Origin: Deltaproteobacteria bacterium
GTDB lineage: Bacteria > Myxococcota_A > UBA796 > UBA2385
Reading direction: 5' to 3'
Assembly: GCA_018401435.1 (NCBI GenBank)
Contig: JAGYJW010000045.1
Coordinates: forward strand, 1-54,300
DNA length: 54,300 bases
A program made the position numbers and the translations under genes. Shown piece by piece: positions 40,281 to 50,695 of the stretch. Below the pieces are notes generated by a model, which saw only the letters and a list, made by a program, of their open reading frames with translations, was not told the origin of the DNA and searched no databases. The number at the start of each line of letters is the position of its first letter. Within the stretch, counting starts at the first letter, position 1.

Positions 40281-41417
40281 ATGAATCGTCTGGTCGGCCT
40301 GGGTGGCGCGAGCTTCGCCGCCACCACCCTGCTCGTGCTGATCGGCGCGATCTCTCAGGAGGTGGCCCATGGCGCCGCCTTGTTGCCCTCCACCCCCGCC
40401 CCTGTGGCCCAGCCGGTGGTGGCGGCGGTGTCGATGAGCCTGCTGCAGCCCGCTGCCCGGGGCGCGGTGCAGGAGGCCGCGCCGACCCCCACCCTGGATG
40501 CGCCGGGCCTGGCCTTCGAGCCCTACTTCTATGCCGAGCTGGACCTGCCGGCCGAGCCGGAGCTGCGCCCCTGGGGCCCGCCCACCTGGTTCCCTGAGGA
40601 GGCCCGCGACGACCTGTGGGCCATCGATGGCATCGGCGATGGCACGTTGACCCAGCCCCAGGTGGGGCCCAAGCTGGGCCTGAGCAGCCGCAGCGTCTTC
40701 GTCTATGACATCGAGTCGGGGGAGGTGCTGCTCTCGCTCAACGCCGATGATCCCCGCCCCGTCGCGTCCTTGACCAAGCTGGTGGCCGCCCTCGCCATGG
40801 CCAGCGAGCAGCCGGATCTGGATGTCGAGCGCTGCCTGGACATCAGCTTCAAGCCCTCCTGGCCTGGCGCGGGCACCAAGCTGCGCTCTGGCAGCTGCGC
40901 CACGGGCTGGGACCTGCTCGGCGCGGCGCTGGTTCGCAGCGACAATGGTGCTGCCGCGGCCCTCGCCCAGGTGGCGGATCTGCCTGTGGGCCTCTTCGTG
41001 GACCGGATGAACACGGTCTCCGATGACCTCGGCATGACCCTGAGCCACTTCTCGGACCCCTCCGGGGCCGAAGACGACAACCTCTCGACGGCCCGGGACA
41101 TGACCCGCGCGGTGCTCGCCGCCTCTCGGCACCCCACCCTCTCTGCGGCGGCCTCGGCCCCCTTCTGGGATCTGCACGACACGGGTCGGGAGCGCACCCG
41201 GCGTCTCTTCACGACCAACCGCCTGCACGACCGCGGCCAGACCGAGGTCCTCGCGGCAAAGACCGGCTACACCGACACCGCCCGCTACTGCTTCACCGGG
41301 GTCTTCCGCACCCGGAATGGGCGCGAGGTCGCGATCACCACCCTGGGGGCCCGGTGGAGCCGCCAGCGTTGGTCCGATATGCGCACCCTGTTGGGCTGGG
41401 TGGAGGGGCTGGACTGA
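40281..41417 (+). CDS. D-alanyl-D-alanine carboxypeptidase (S11, PBP5-like)
   Basis: 378 residues, ATG at 40281, GGGAGG upstream. An N-terminal signal or anchor and a Pro/Ala-rich linker (about 1-105) precede the S11 domain. The active-site motifs are in order: S-x-x-K in ASLTKLVAAL, S-x-N as SDNGAAAALA, and K-T-G in AKTGYTDTARYC. The family trims the terminal D-Ala of peptidoglycan stem peptides in the periplasm. The C-terminal PBP5 domain is missing, so the protein resembles shorter members such as DacB/endopeptidase-like ones. A palindrome and a TTGACA box precede it. Confidence 0.92.
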   Translation: MNRLVGLGGASFAATTLLVLIGAISQEVAHGAALLPSTPAPVAQPVVAAVSMSLLQPAARGAVQEAAPTPTLDAPGLAFEPYFYAELDLPAEPELRPWGPPTWFPEEARDDLWAIDGIGDGTLTQPQVGPKLGLSSRSVFVYDIESGEVLLSLNADDPRPVASLTKLVAALAMASEQPDLDVERCLDISFKPSWPGAGTKLRSGSCATGWDLLGAALVRSDNGAAAALAQVADLPVGLFVDRMNTVSDDLGMTLSHFSDPSGAEDDNLSTARDMTRAVLAASRHPTLSAAASAPFWDLHDTGRERTRRLFTTNRLHDRGQTEVLAAKTGYTDTARYCFTGVFRTRNGREVAITTLGARWSRQRWSDMRTLLGWVEGLD

Positions 41418-41531
41418 GCCTGGACCGGCCTTTGTCGCAGCTGCTAGCGGGTTGGCTTCCCTGCGGGTAGGATGAACGGCATCGGCCCGGCCCGGTTAGC
41501 CCACTGGCGTCGCAGTCCTGACGAGGTGACC

Positions 41532-43328
41532 GTGCGTCCATCGCTGCCTTGCTCTCTGGTCCTCCTCGCGCTGCTGCCCGGTTGCCTGCGAACGACCACC
41601 TGGACCATCACCGAGGGGGAGGACACCGTCGATCCCGACGCCGACGGCGATGGCTACACGGTGGGGGACGGCGACTGTGACGACAGCGACCCCAGCATCC
41701 ACCCGGGCGCCGTCGAGCTGTGTGACGGTCTGAACAACGACTGTGACGGTGGAATCGACGAGGACGCCGCCGACGGCACGGTCTATTTCATGGACGGCGA
41801 CGGCGATGGCTTCGGCAACGAAGCCGCGCAGATCACCGCCTGCAACCAGCCCCCGGGCTTCATCTTGGCGGCGGGGGACTGCGACGACTCCGACAAGACC
41901 ACCTTCCCGGGCGCAGAAGAGATCTGCAACGACGCCATCGACAACAACTGCAATGGCGACGAGACGGAGTGCGTGCTGGAAGGCACCATCCCCCTGGGTG
42001 AGGCCGACATCATCCTGGTGGGCGAGGTCGCCGGCGACCGCTTTGGCACCCACCTGACGGGCCTGGGCGACCTGGATGGCGACGGGCTGGACGATGTGGC
42101 CGTGGGCGCCCCCAAGAACGACGCCCGGGGCAATGATGGGGGCGCTGTCTATATTTTCGGCGGCCTGTCCGAGCCCGGCGAACGCGACGCCAGCACCGCC
42201 ACCGGGCGCATCCTGGCCATCAGCGCCGGCCACGCCGTGGGCACCGCGGTGGCACCCGCCGGGGATGTCGATGGAGACGGCTATGACGACGTGGTGGTCG
42301 GGGCTCCGCGGGCCAATGCCGGGGGCACCGACGCCGGCGAGGTCTACCTTGTGCACGGGCCGGTGGTGGGCGACGTCATCCTCAACAGCGCAGCCTTGCG
42401 GCTGATCGGCGAGATCTCCTATGACGTGGCCGGCACCAGCGTGTCCGGGGCGGGGGACCTCACCGGGGATGGCGTGGCCGACCTGCTCATCGGCGCCACC
42501 GGCTATGGCGATGGCGGCTTTCAGAACCGGGGCGCCGCCTATGTGGTGAGCGGCAGCAGCACCGGTACGGTCGACCTGTCCGACGCGGCCGCCCGCATCA
42601 TCGGCGAGCAGCGCTACGATCGCCTGGGCACCACGGTCGCGGCTGCCGGCGACGTGAACGGGGACGGGGTCGCCGATCTGCTCACTTCTGGCTACACCTG
42701 GCCGGCCAACGGGGGCATTGGCGCCGTCTTCCTCTTCCAGGGTCCGGTGAGCGGCAACCTCAACGCCGTGGACAGCGACGCCCTCTACGAGGGGCCCGCC
42801 GAAGGCGCCCAGGCCGGCTTTGCCATGGCCACCGGCGACCTCGACGGGGATGGCTACCTGGAGCTGGTCGTATCGGCGCCCCTGGTCACCCTCACCGATG
42901 ACGAGGAGGGGGCGGTCTATATCGTCAACGGCCCGCTGGACGCCGATGTGCGCCTGTCTGCGGCCGATGGTGTGATCAGCGGTGCGGTGCGCCGTGACCG
43001 GATCGGTGACAGCGTGGACGCCGGCGGCGACCTCAACCGAGATGGGCGCGGCGACCTCATCATCGGCGGCTCCCAGGCCGACACCGACGCGGTGGACCAG
43101 GGGCTCGCCTGGGTCTTCCTGGGGCCCGTCGTGGGCTCCCACAGCACCGCGGACGCCGATGTCACGCTGCCGGCCGAGATCGTGCGGGACGCGGCAGGGG
43201 CCTCGGTGGCCTTCGCCGGCGATACCAATGGCGATGGCATCGCCGACGTGCTGGTCGGCGCAACCGCCAATGACCGTGGGGGCGTCGATTCGGGCGCCGC
43301 CTACCTCATCTTCGGCACCAGCTGGTAG
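41532..43328 (+). CDS. FG-GAP repeat lipoprotein with MopE-like metal-binding motifs
   Basis: 598 residues from GTG at 41532 (GAGGTG upstream). Lipobox at LLPGC-L. Two copies of the MopE-type motif (PF11617) follow: the first with GDCDDSDPSIHPGAVELCDG and NNDCDGGIDE, the second with GDCDDSDKTTFPGAEEICND. Then seven FG-GAP/integrin-alpha blades, each with Asp-rich calcium loops such as DLDGDGLDDVAVGAP, DVDGDGYDDVVVGAP and DTNGDGIADVLVGAT. Known for this type: a calcium-stabilised seven-bladed propeller on the surface. The MopE motif is best known in a copper-binding protein of methanotrophs, but copper binding here is not shown. A GT4 gene follows after 14 bp. Confidence 0.88.
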   Translation: MRPSLPCSLVLLALLPGCLRTTTWTITEGEDTVDPDADGDGYTVGDGDCDDSDPSIHPGAVELCDGLNNDCDGGIDEDAADGTVYFMDGDGDGFGNEAAQITACNQPPGFILAAGDCDDSDKTTFPGAEEICNDAIDNNCNGDETECVLEGTIPLGEADIILVGEVAGDRFGTHLTGLGDLDGDGLDDVAVGAPKNDARGNDGGAVYIFGGLSEPGERDASTATGRILAISAGHAVGTAVAPAGDVDGDGYDDVVVGAPRANAGGTDAGEVYLVHGPVVGDVILNSAALRLIGEISYDVAGTSVSGAGDLTGDGVADLLIGATGYGDGGFQNRGAAYVVSGSSTGTVDLSDAAARIIGEQRYDRLGTTVAAAGDVNGDGVADLLTSGYTWPANGGIGAVFLFQGPVSGNLNAVDSDALYEGPAEGAQAGFAMATGDLDGDGYLELVVSAPLVTLTDDEEGAVYIVNGPLDADVRLSAADGVISGAVRRDRIGDSVDAGGDLNRDGRGDLIIGGSQADTDAVDQGLAWVFLGPVVGSHSTADADVTLPAEIVRDAAGASVAFAGDTNGDGIADVLVGATANDRGGVDSGAAYLIFGTSW

Positions 43329-43342
43329 GTCCCGCCGCACCC

Positions 43343-44419
43343 ATGAAGTTGCTCCTCGTCGCTCCGCGGCTGCCGCCCGACCATTGGTCGGGGGCAGCCA
43401 CCGTCATCCAAGGCCTCTTCTCCGAGGCCCGCCGACACCATGAGGTTCGCCTGATCGCGGGCTGGGTGCGGGATCGAAATCTGCTGCCCGCCGAGGCCAT
43501 CCCGGTGGCCCTGCAAGGGGTCAAGGGGGCGGCGGCCTGGGGCCATATGACCGCGACCATCCTGCGGGAAGTGCGGCATTGGAAGCCAGATATTGTGATC
43601 AGCAACGGGCTGGGGATCCCCCCGCTGCCCGTGCCGACCGTGGCCCTGGTCCACCGCATGGGCCCGGTGTCGGGGCGGGGCTGGCTGGAGCGCGCCCGTA
43701 TCCAGACCGGCCGCATCCAGGCCCGCGGCCTGGACCGCGTCATCGCGGCCACGGCGGCGGTAGCCCGGGGACTGCAAGGCGCGGGCCTGTCGGCAGACCG
43801 CATTCGGGTGGTGGCGCCCGGGGTGGACACCGCGCGGCACTTCCCGGCCGAGACCCGGCGCATGGACCTGGGTGAGGAGGACCGCCCTCTCCGCATTCTG
43901 CACCCCTCCCGCATCCTCCCGGGCAAGGGCCAGCACCACGCCATCGACGCCCTGGCCCGGCTGCCCCGGCTGCACAAGCGGCGCGCCCGCCTGACCATCG
44001 CCGGGTCGGTGGAGGACGCGGTCTACCTCGACCAGCTGCGGGTGCAGGCCTGGGGCCAGGCCGTGGACTTTGCCCTGGACGTGCCCGATATGGCCACGCT
44101 CATGCGCGATCACGACATCATCCTCCACCCGCCCGAGCTGGGGGAGGGCTTCGCCTTTGGGGCGGTGGAGGGCATGGCCACCGGCCTGCCCGTGGTCTGG
44201 GCCGACCAGCCCGCCACCCGCGAGGCCACCGGCGGCCTGGGTGTGCCCGTCGAGAAGGGGGATGTGGACGCGATGCGCGACGCCATCATGCAGCTGATGG
44301 ACCAGCCGGCGCTGCGAGAAGAGCGGGGGGCCGAGGGCCTGGCCTTCGTGACCCACCACCGCAGCTGGGAGCGCGCCTGGTCCCGCTATGAGACGGAGAT
44401 CCTGTCGGTGGTCCGGTGA
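43343..44419 (+). CDS. Family 4 glycosyltransferase
   Basis: 358 residues, ATG at 43343. GT-B fold: the N-terminal APRLPPDHWSGAATVIQGLF with the acceptor-side loop, PDIVISNGLG, then the donor domain with RILHPSRILPGKGQHHAIDAL, ARLTIAGSVED and the E-x7-E block in GEGFAFGAVEGMATGLPVVW. Retaining glycosyltransferases of this family use nucleotide sugars to build LPS, exopolysaccharide or glycolipids. Its stop overlaps the GTG of the next gene by GTGA, so it is in one operon with the FG-GAP lipoprotein and the propeller. Confidence 0.9.
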   Translation: MKLLLVAPRLPPDHWSGAATVIQGLFSEARRHHEVRLIAGWVRDRNLLPAEAIPVALQGVKGAAAWGHMTATILREVRHWKPDIVISNGLGIPPLPVPTVALVHRMGPVSGRGWLERARIQTGRIQARGLDRVIAATAAVARGLQGAGLSADRIRVVAPGVDTARHFPAETRRMDLGEEDRPLRILHPSRILPGKGQHHAIDALARLPRLHKRRARLTIAGSVEDAVYLDQLRVQAWGQAVDFALDVPDMATLMRDHDIILHPPELGEGFAFGAVEGMATGLPVVWADQPATREATGGLGVPVEKGDVDAMRDAIMQLMDQPALREERGAEGLAFVTHHRSWERAWSRYETEILSVVR

Positions 44420-46527
44420 TTCTGGCCGCGCTGGTCCTGGCGGTCGCCGCGGCGGCCCAAGGTCCCGCCGATCCCTGGGGCCGCCCCACCCATGCCCGGG
44501 TGGTGGCCGAGCCGCCGCAGCGGTGGGCCGATCTGGATGATCCCCGTCGCCGCTACCGCGTCTTCTGGGATCCGCTGCCGCCGGGCACTTTGGTGCAGCT
44601 GCAGCAGCGCGTGCACGGCCGTTGGCGCACCGTGCAGACCGACGCCCAGCCGGGCTGGACCAGTCGCCCCTTGCCCCAGGGGGCCCACTTTCGGCTGAGG
44701 ACCTCGGAGGGTCGGCGGTGGACCCCGGGCCTGGCTGCCCCGCCTTGGATGGGCCCCGCCAGCTGGCCCAGGCCGTGGCCCGCGGCCCCGCCTTGTTGGC
44801 CTCCACTGTCGGGGATCTGGATCGGGACCCGGCCACCGGGCGCCTGTGGGCGGCGACCCTGGGCGGCGGCGTGGCGTCGGTGGCGGCATCCGGCGCCGAT
44901 CTGCAGATCTGGACCCGCTGGCAGGGGCTGCCCCACGACCGGGCGGTGGCGGTCTCGGCCGAAGGGGGCCGGGCGCTGGTGGGCACCGCGGCGGGCCTGG
45001 CCTTGATCGCGCCCGATGGGCAGGTCACGGTCTGGGATTCGGCCCTGCCCGACCCCTATGTGCAGGCGGTGGCCCTGAGCGGCCCCACCCTGTGGGCGGG
45101 CACCTTTCGGGGCCTGGCGCAGGTGGGGCCCGATGGGGCGGTGACGCTGCGCCTGGGGCCCTGGTCCGTCTTCTCGTTGCGCCCGGCGCAAGGGGGGGGC
45201 GTGTGGGCCGGATATGAAGGCCTGCACTTCATTCCCGACGAGCCAGACGCCTCGCCGCTGCTGGAGGCCGACGCCCGCGCTGCGCCTTGGTTGCCCGGCG
45301 AGCGGGTCTACGACATCCTGGATCTGGGCGCTGCCGGCGTACTGACCGCCAGCCTGGGTCGCGGCGCCCGCCTGGTGGACCCCCAGGTGCCCGATGCGAG
45401 CCAGGGCCTGCCCGCCTACCCGCCAGAAGGCGCCTATGGCCTGGCCGCCGGGCCAGATGGGCTGTGGGTGGCGGCCGGCGCCCTGGGCCTCCTGGGTCCG
45501 GGGAGAGCCGGTGGGCGCGGCGCGGGGCCTGGTGGCCGGCGCGGTGTGGAGCGTGGATGTGGCCCCAGGCGGCGAGGTCTGGGTGGGCACGGACCGTGGC
45601 CTCTGGCGCTTGCGGGTGCACAGCCCGTCCCTCGGGGAGGTCGGGTCGGAGCCGGAGGGCAGCGCGCCGTCGGTGCAGCTGCGCTCGGCCTCGCCGGTGC
45701 CACGCAGCCCCTGGCCCGCCGAGATCGGCGGTCGCGCCTGGCTGGAAGGCGGGCGGGGCGCCTTTCTGGGCGGGCCCGAAGGCGTGCGGGCGCTGGGCCA
45801 GCCCACCGCGCCGCTGGTGATTTGGTGGTGGCCGCCGGCCGGGGTCGTGGCCCTGCTCGACGATGGGGACGGGGGCGTCTGGGCCGTGGGGGAGCGGGCG
45901 GTTCACCTGGATCGCCGGGGTCAGCTCGACGCCTTGTCGCTGCCCGGCCGGGCCACCGCCGCCGCCTTGTGGGGGCAGCGCCTCTGGGTGGCCAGCGCCG
46001 ATGGGGTCTGGCGGGCGGACCCCTCGGGCCAGCGCCTGGAGCTGGCCGTGGCCTTGCCTGATGTGGTGGCCCTTCAGGCCGGCCCCCTCAGCCTGTGGGC
46101 CATCAGCCGCGGCCTGGTCTTTCAGCTCTCGGGCGGCTTGTCCAAGCCCTATATGCGCACCCACGCGGCGCTCTCGCTGGCCCCCGTGGACGGGGCGGTC
46201 TGGGTGGGCACCGAAGATGGCCTGGAGCGCATCCTGCTGGGCGGCGAGGATCCGGGCCGGGTCGAGGATGTCCTGGGAGAGGGCGACGCCGGCGTGGCCA
46301 TGCTGGCCGTGGCCGCGGACGGCCAGGGCGGCTGCTGGTTCGCCGGGGAGGACGGCAGCGTCGGTCGGGTGCGGGCGGACGGGCGTCGCGGCGCCCTCAA
46401 GCTGCCCGATCCCGACCCGCCCAAAGCCCAGGCGCTCCACCCTCACAATGAAGACAGCGTCTGGCTTCTCACCGACGAAGGCACCTGGCTGCTGCGCCTG
46501 CCCGTGGACGAACTGAGGGCACCTTGA
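44416..46527 (+). pseudogene. Frame-broken beta-propeller exported protein
   Basis: GTG at 44416 starts a signal peptide (LAALVLAVAAAAQGPADP). The sensible reading moves from frame 1 to frame 3 at 44750-44758 (a CCCC run in GGGCCCCGCC), and back to frame 1 near 45500-45505 (GGGGAGAG). The combined product of about 700 residues has at least eight repeats such as LWAGTFRGLAQVGPDG, EVWVGTDRGLWRLRV and VWVGTEDGLERIL, the pattern of two-component-regulator propellers (Reg_prop) used as periplasmic sensors or scaffolds. No kinase domain follows. As one base is missing and one is extra, the net length stays a multiple of three. Confidence 0.7.
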
Positions 46528-46533
46528 GGCCCT

Positions 46534-47784
<1,251 letters not shown>

Positions 47785-47845
47785 GGCACCAGGGTAGCGG
47801 CAAGGGCAGGGGGCCCGCAACGGGCCTTGCAACCGTCCTGCACCC

Positions 47846-49354
47846 TCAGGGGGGCGTCGGCTTCGGGCGCGTGCCCGCCCAACCCAAGGCCAGCAAGGCC
47901 AGACAGAGCAGGGCGGCCCCGGCCAGGGTCGGGTCCAGCAGGCTGCGGGGCGGGCCTGGGCCCAGCTCGACCGCGACGGTCACCCCGATGGACGCGATCA
48001 CCACGGCCACCGGCGCCCCCCAGCGGCCGCTGCGCCAGTCCAGCTGATCTCTCAGAAACCACAGGTAGATCGCCGGAATCAAGAAGAGGTTGAGGGTGGT
48101 GGCCAGGGCCAGGCCGTCCAGGCCCATCGGCCCCATCAGCACGCTGTTGAAGAGGCCGTTGGCCAGCACGCTGGCAAGGCCAAGCAGCAGCACCAGGCGC
48201 AGATTCCGCTCGACGACGTGGGCGCGCACGGCCAGGATGCCCAGCAGGTTGGGCAGCACGCCGGGCAGATACCAGGCCAGGGCCGACGCCGTGGCCTCGG
48301 TATCGGCGGCGGTGAAGGCCCCACGCTCGTAGAGCAGCGAGACCAGCACCAGGCGGCCGATGAACATGCCCGCCAGGGGGGGGGCTGCCAGGGCCAGCAC
48401 CCAGCGCATGGACTGGTCCACCGCGGCCCGCGCCTCTTCCAGCCGGCCCTGGGCCCGCAGCCGGGACCACGTGGCATAGGCCACCATGAGCAGTGTGCTC
48501 TCGAGCAGGGTCTGGGGGATCACCCGCGCCCGGTCGGCATATTCCAGGGTGGCCACCGAACCACTCGGCAGCACGGCGGCGAAGGCCTTGTCCACGACCA
48601 GGTTGAGGGCGACCAGCACCTCGCCCCCCAGGATCGGCGCGAGGTCCCGGCCCACCGACCGCACCGCCGGATCCAGCTGCAGTCCGGGCCGGATGACCAG
48701 CCCCTCTCGGCGCAGCAAGGCCGCCCAGAAGATCACCTGGACCATTTCGCCCACCACCAAGCCCCAGGGCAGGGCGTGGGCGCCGATGGGCCCCAGCAGG
48801 GCCCAGGTGCTGCCGATGACCGCGCTGGCCCGCACCAGTGGGGTGATGGCCACGCCCAGAAAGCGCCCGTGCACCTCGCAAGACACGCGCAGCACGGCCC
48901 CGGCGCTGGTCAGCACCATGAAGGGCAGCAGCTCCCACAAGAAGCGCCGGGCGAGGTCCTGGGTGTCGGCGTCGAAGTCGGTCAAGAGCGGCAGCAAGGG
49001 GCCGGCCAGCAGGCAGATGGCCAACCCCAGCGCGGCCGATCCCAGGGCGGTCCAGCCCAGCAGGCCCCCGATGAAGGTGGGCAGGCGCGCGGGCGCCTCT
49101 TCGCGGACCCGCGCCATGGCCGGTGTGGCCGCCGTTCCCAGGGCGGTGCTGGCCAGCACCAGGGCGAAGGTGGGGAAGGCCAGGGCCCAGTACCAGGCGT
49201 CGGAGATGGGGCCCACGCCAAACCACATGGCGATGGCCAGAGGCACCAGAAATGCTGCTCCACGGCTGAATATCGCGATGGGGACCAGCAGCAGCGCGGT
49301 GCGCCCGACGCCCCGACCGCGGGCAGGAGGGGCCGGGGAGGGGAGGGGGCTCAT
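47846..49354 (-). CDS. MurJ/MviN-like lipid flippase
   Basis: 502 residues from ATG at 49354 (TTG at 49357 is possible). About 14 hydrophobic helices in the MOP-superfamily pattern, with FGVGPISDAWYWALAFPTFA in the first helices, EVHGRFLGVAITPLVRA, LPSGSVATLEYADRARVIPQ and RAHVVERNLRLVL in the second half. MurJ flips lipid II; related proteins flip other polyprenyl-linked sugars. The highly conserved Arg of MurJ cannot be placed with certainty, so an exopolysaccharide or Wzx-like role is open. It follows the secreted unknown by 36 bp. Confidence 0.85.
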   Translation of the reverse strand: MSPLPSPAPPARGRGVGRTALLLVPIAIFSRGAAFLVPLAIAMWFGVGPISDAWYWALAFPTFALVLASTALGTAATPAMARVREEAPARLPTFIGGLLGWTALGSAALGLAICLLAGPLLPLLTDFDADTQDLARRFLWELLPFMVLTSAGAVLRVSCEVHGRFLGVAITPLVRASAVIGSTWALLGPIGAHALPWGLVVGEMVQVIFWAALLRREGLVIRPGLQLDPAVRSVGRDLAPILGGEVLVALNLVVDKAFAAVLPSGSVATLEYADRARVIPQTLLESTLLMVAYATWSRLRAQGRLEEARAAVDQSMRWVLALAAPPLAGMFIGRLVLVSLLYERGAFTAADTEATASALAWYLPGVLPNLLGILAVRAHVVERNLRLVLLLGLASVLANGLFNSVLMGPMGLDGLALATTLNLFLIPAIYLWFLRDQLDWRSGRWGAPVAVVIASIGVTVAVELGPGPPRSLLDPTLAGAALLCLALLALGWAGTRPKPTPP

Positions 49355-49390
49355 CAAGGCGGCGTGTATCCCGGCGCTCCGCCGACCGGG

Positions 49391-50581
49391 TCAGGGTCGG
49401 GCGCTGGACCGGTCCGCGCTGTCTTCTGCCAATCCGTCTTCGGGGGCGGACGGGGCGGTGGCGCCCAGGTCCCAGGCGAGGCGGGTGGCCGGCGCCGAGA
49501 CCAGGGGCGCGGTGGGGATGGGCCCCCGCGACGGCGCCGTGCCCGGATCGGGTCCAAGCAGGGTGGGCGAGCCCGGCCGCCCCAAGGCGGGGCTGGGCAG
49601 GTGCCAGCTGGTGTTCACGCGGAATTCCAGGCCGGCGATGCGCTCGATCTGGCGGTCGCTGCGCTCTTGTTGGGCCCCGCTGGCCCGCAGCACCCAGCGC
49701 CGCTCGGGCACCACCCGCCAGTCCACGGCGCTGGCATAGCGGTGGGGCCGAAGATCGTCGTCGGGGTTGGCCAGGTCCACTGTTCCCCCGCGGACCTCGC
49801 CCAGCAAGGCCAGCCGCGGGCTCAGCTCCTCTCGCAGGAGGCCGGCCCAACCCAGGCTCCAGACCTGCATTCCCGGGGCGGGGCTGCTGGTCACCTGCAG
49901 GCGCATCGTGTCCACGCCCACATGGCTGACCTGGACGAAGCCCCGGGCCGCGAGGCGGGCCAGGGCGGCGCCACTGTCGGCGTCGTCGGGGCTGGCGAGG
50001 CCGCTGTCCAGGGTGGACGCCAGGCTGCCCGAGAGGCCGGTCTGCAGGCTGGGGCGCCCGCGGCGGGTCGCTGCGGCGGCGGTCTCCCGCCAGGCCGAGG
50101 GGTCCGTGAGGGCGGCCTCGGCCACCGCCGCAGACCGGCCGCCATTGGCCGACTGGCCCGCCTCATCCGCCCCGCCCCCCAGGCTCAAGCCCGGGCGAAA
50201 CACCGAGCGCAGTACGCCGCGAATGTGCTCCACGGCTTCACTCTCGTCGAGCACATCCGACATGGACCGCTGCCAGCCCAGGCTCGCACCCGTGAAGGCC
50301 AACGAGGCCGCCCGACGCTGGCGTTCCACCGGGAGATAGGGCATCTGGCCGTCAAAGGCGGCGATGCGCAGGAGCGCGTCCATGCGGCTGGACATGGACC
50401 GGAACAGGGACGAGGCCCCGGGCCCGGCCATCTGCTGGCCGGTCTGCGCCTGCCAGCGCTCCAGGAAGGGGTCGATCAAGACGGGGTGAAGCTCGGTCGC
50501 CAGCGGCTCCTCCACCCAGGTCGGGGGTGCTGGCTCCGCCTGGGCGGTGTGCAGCAGCAGCGAGAGGAGCGGTCCGAGCAT
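49391..50581 (-). CDS. Secreted protein of unknown function
   Basis: 396 residues, ATG at 50581. The first about 16 residues form a short signal peptide with cleavage after TAQA. The mature protein has helical and Ser/Ala/Arg-rich segments in its first half, then strands such as GVDTMRLQVTSSPAPGMQVW and RLALLGEVRGGTVDLAN, which suggest an outer-membrane or periplasmic beta protein. The tail is Pro/Ala-rich. No family recognised. It is transcribed with the MurJ-like flippase and diverges from the sulfatase-like gene, so a role in cell-surface polysaccharide is plausible but unproven. Confidence 0.68.
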   Translation of the reverse strand: MLGPLLSLLLHTAQAEPAPPTWVEEPLATELHPVLIDPFLERWQAQTGQQMAGPGASSLFRSMSSRMDALLRIAAFDGQMPYLPVERQRRAASLAFTGASLGWQRSMSDVLDESEAVEHIRGVLRSVFRPGLSLGGGADEAGQSANGGRSAAVAEAALTDPSAWRETAAAATRRGRPSLQTGLSGSLASTLDSGLASPDDADSGAALARLAARGFVQVSHVGVDTMRLQVTSSPAPGMQVWSLGWAGLLREELSPRLALLGEVRGGTVDLANPDDDLRPHRYASAVDWRVVPERRWVLRASGAQQERSDRQIERIAGLEFRVNTSWHLPSPALGRPGSPTLLGPDPGTAPSRGPIPTAPLVSAPATRLAWDLGATAPSAPEDGLAEDSADRSSARP

Positions 50582-50695
50582 GACCGCAGTCTAGCCCGAG
50601 CGAGCCGCCTTGCCTGCGGGCCCTGAGCCCGGCGGCCCCGTTGGGCAAGCCATCGCCCGCGGAATAGGCGCCCGGCTCGGAAGCGGAGCGACCCG

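Noticed and set aside
41496..43340. 614-codon minus-strand open frame
   Set aside because: Antisense of the FG-GAP lipoprotein; its apparent repeats mirror the sense calcium loops.
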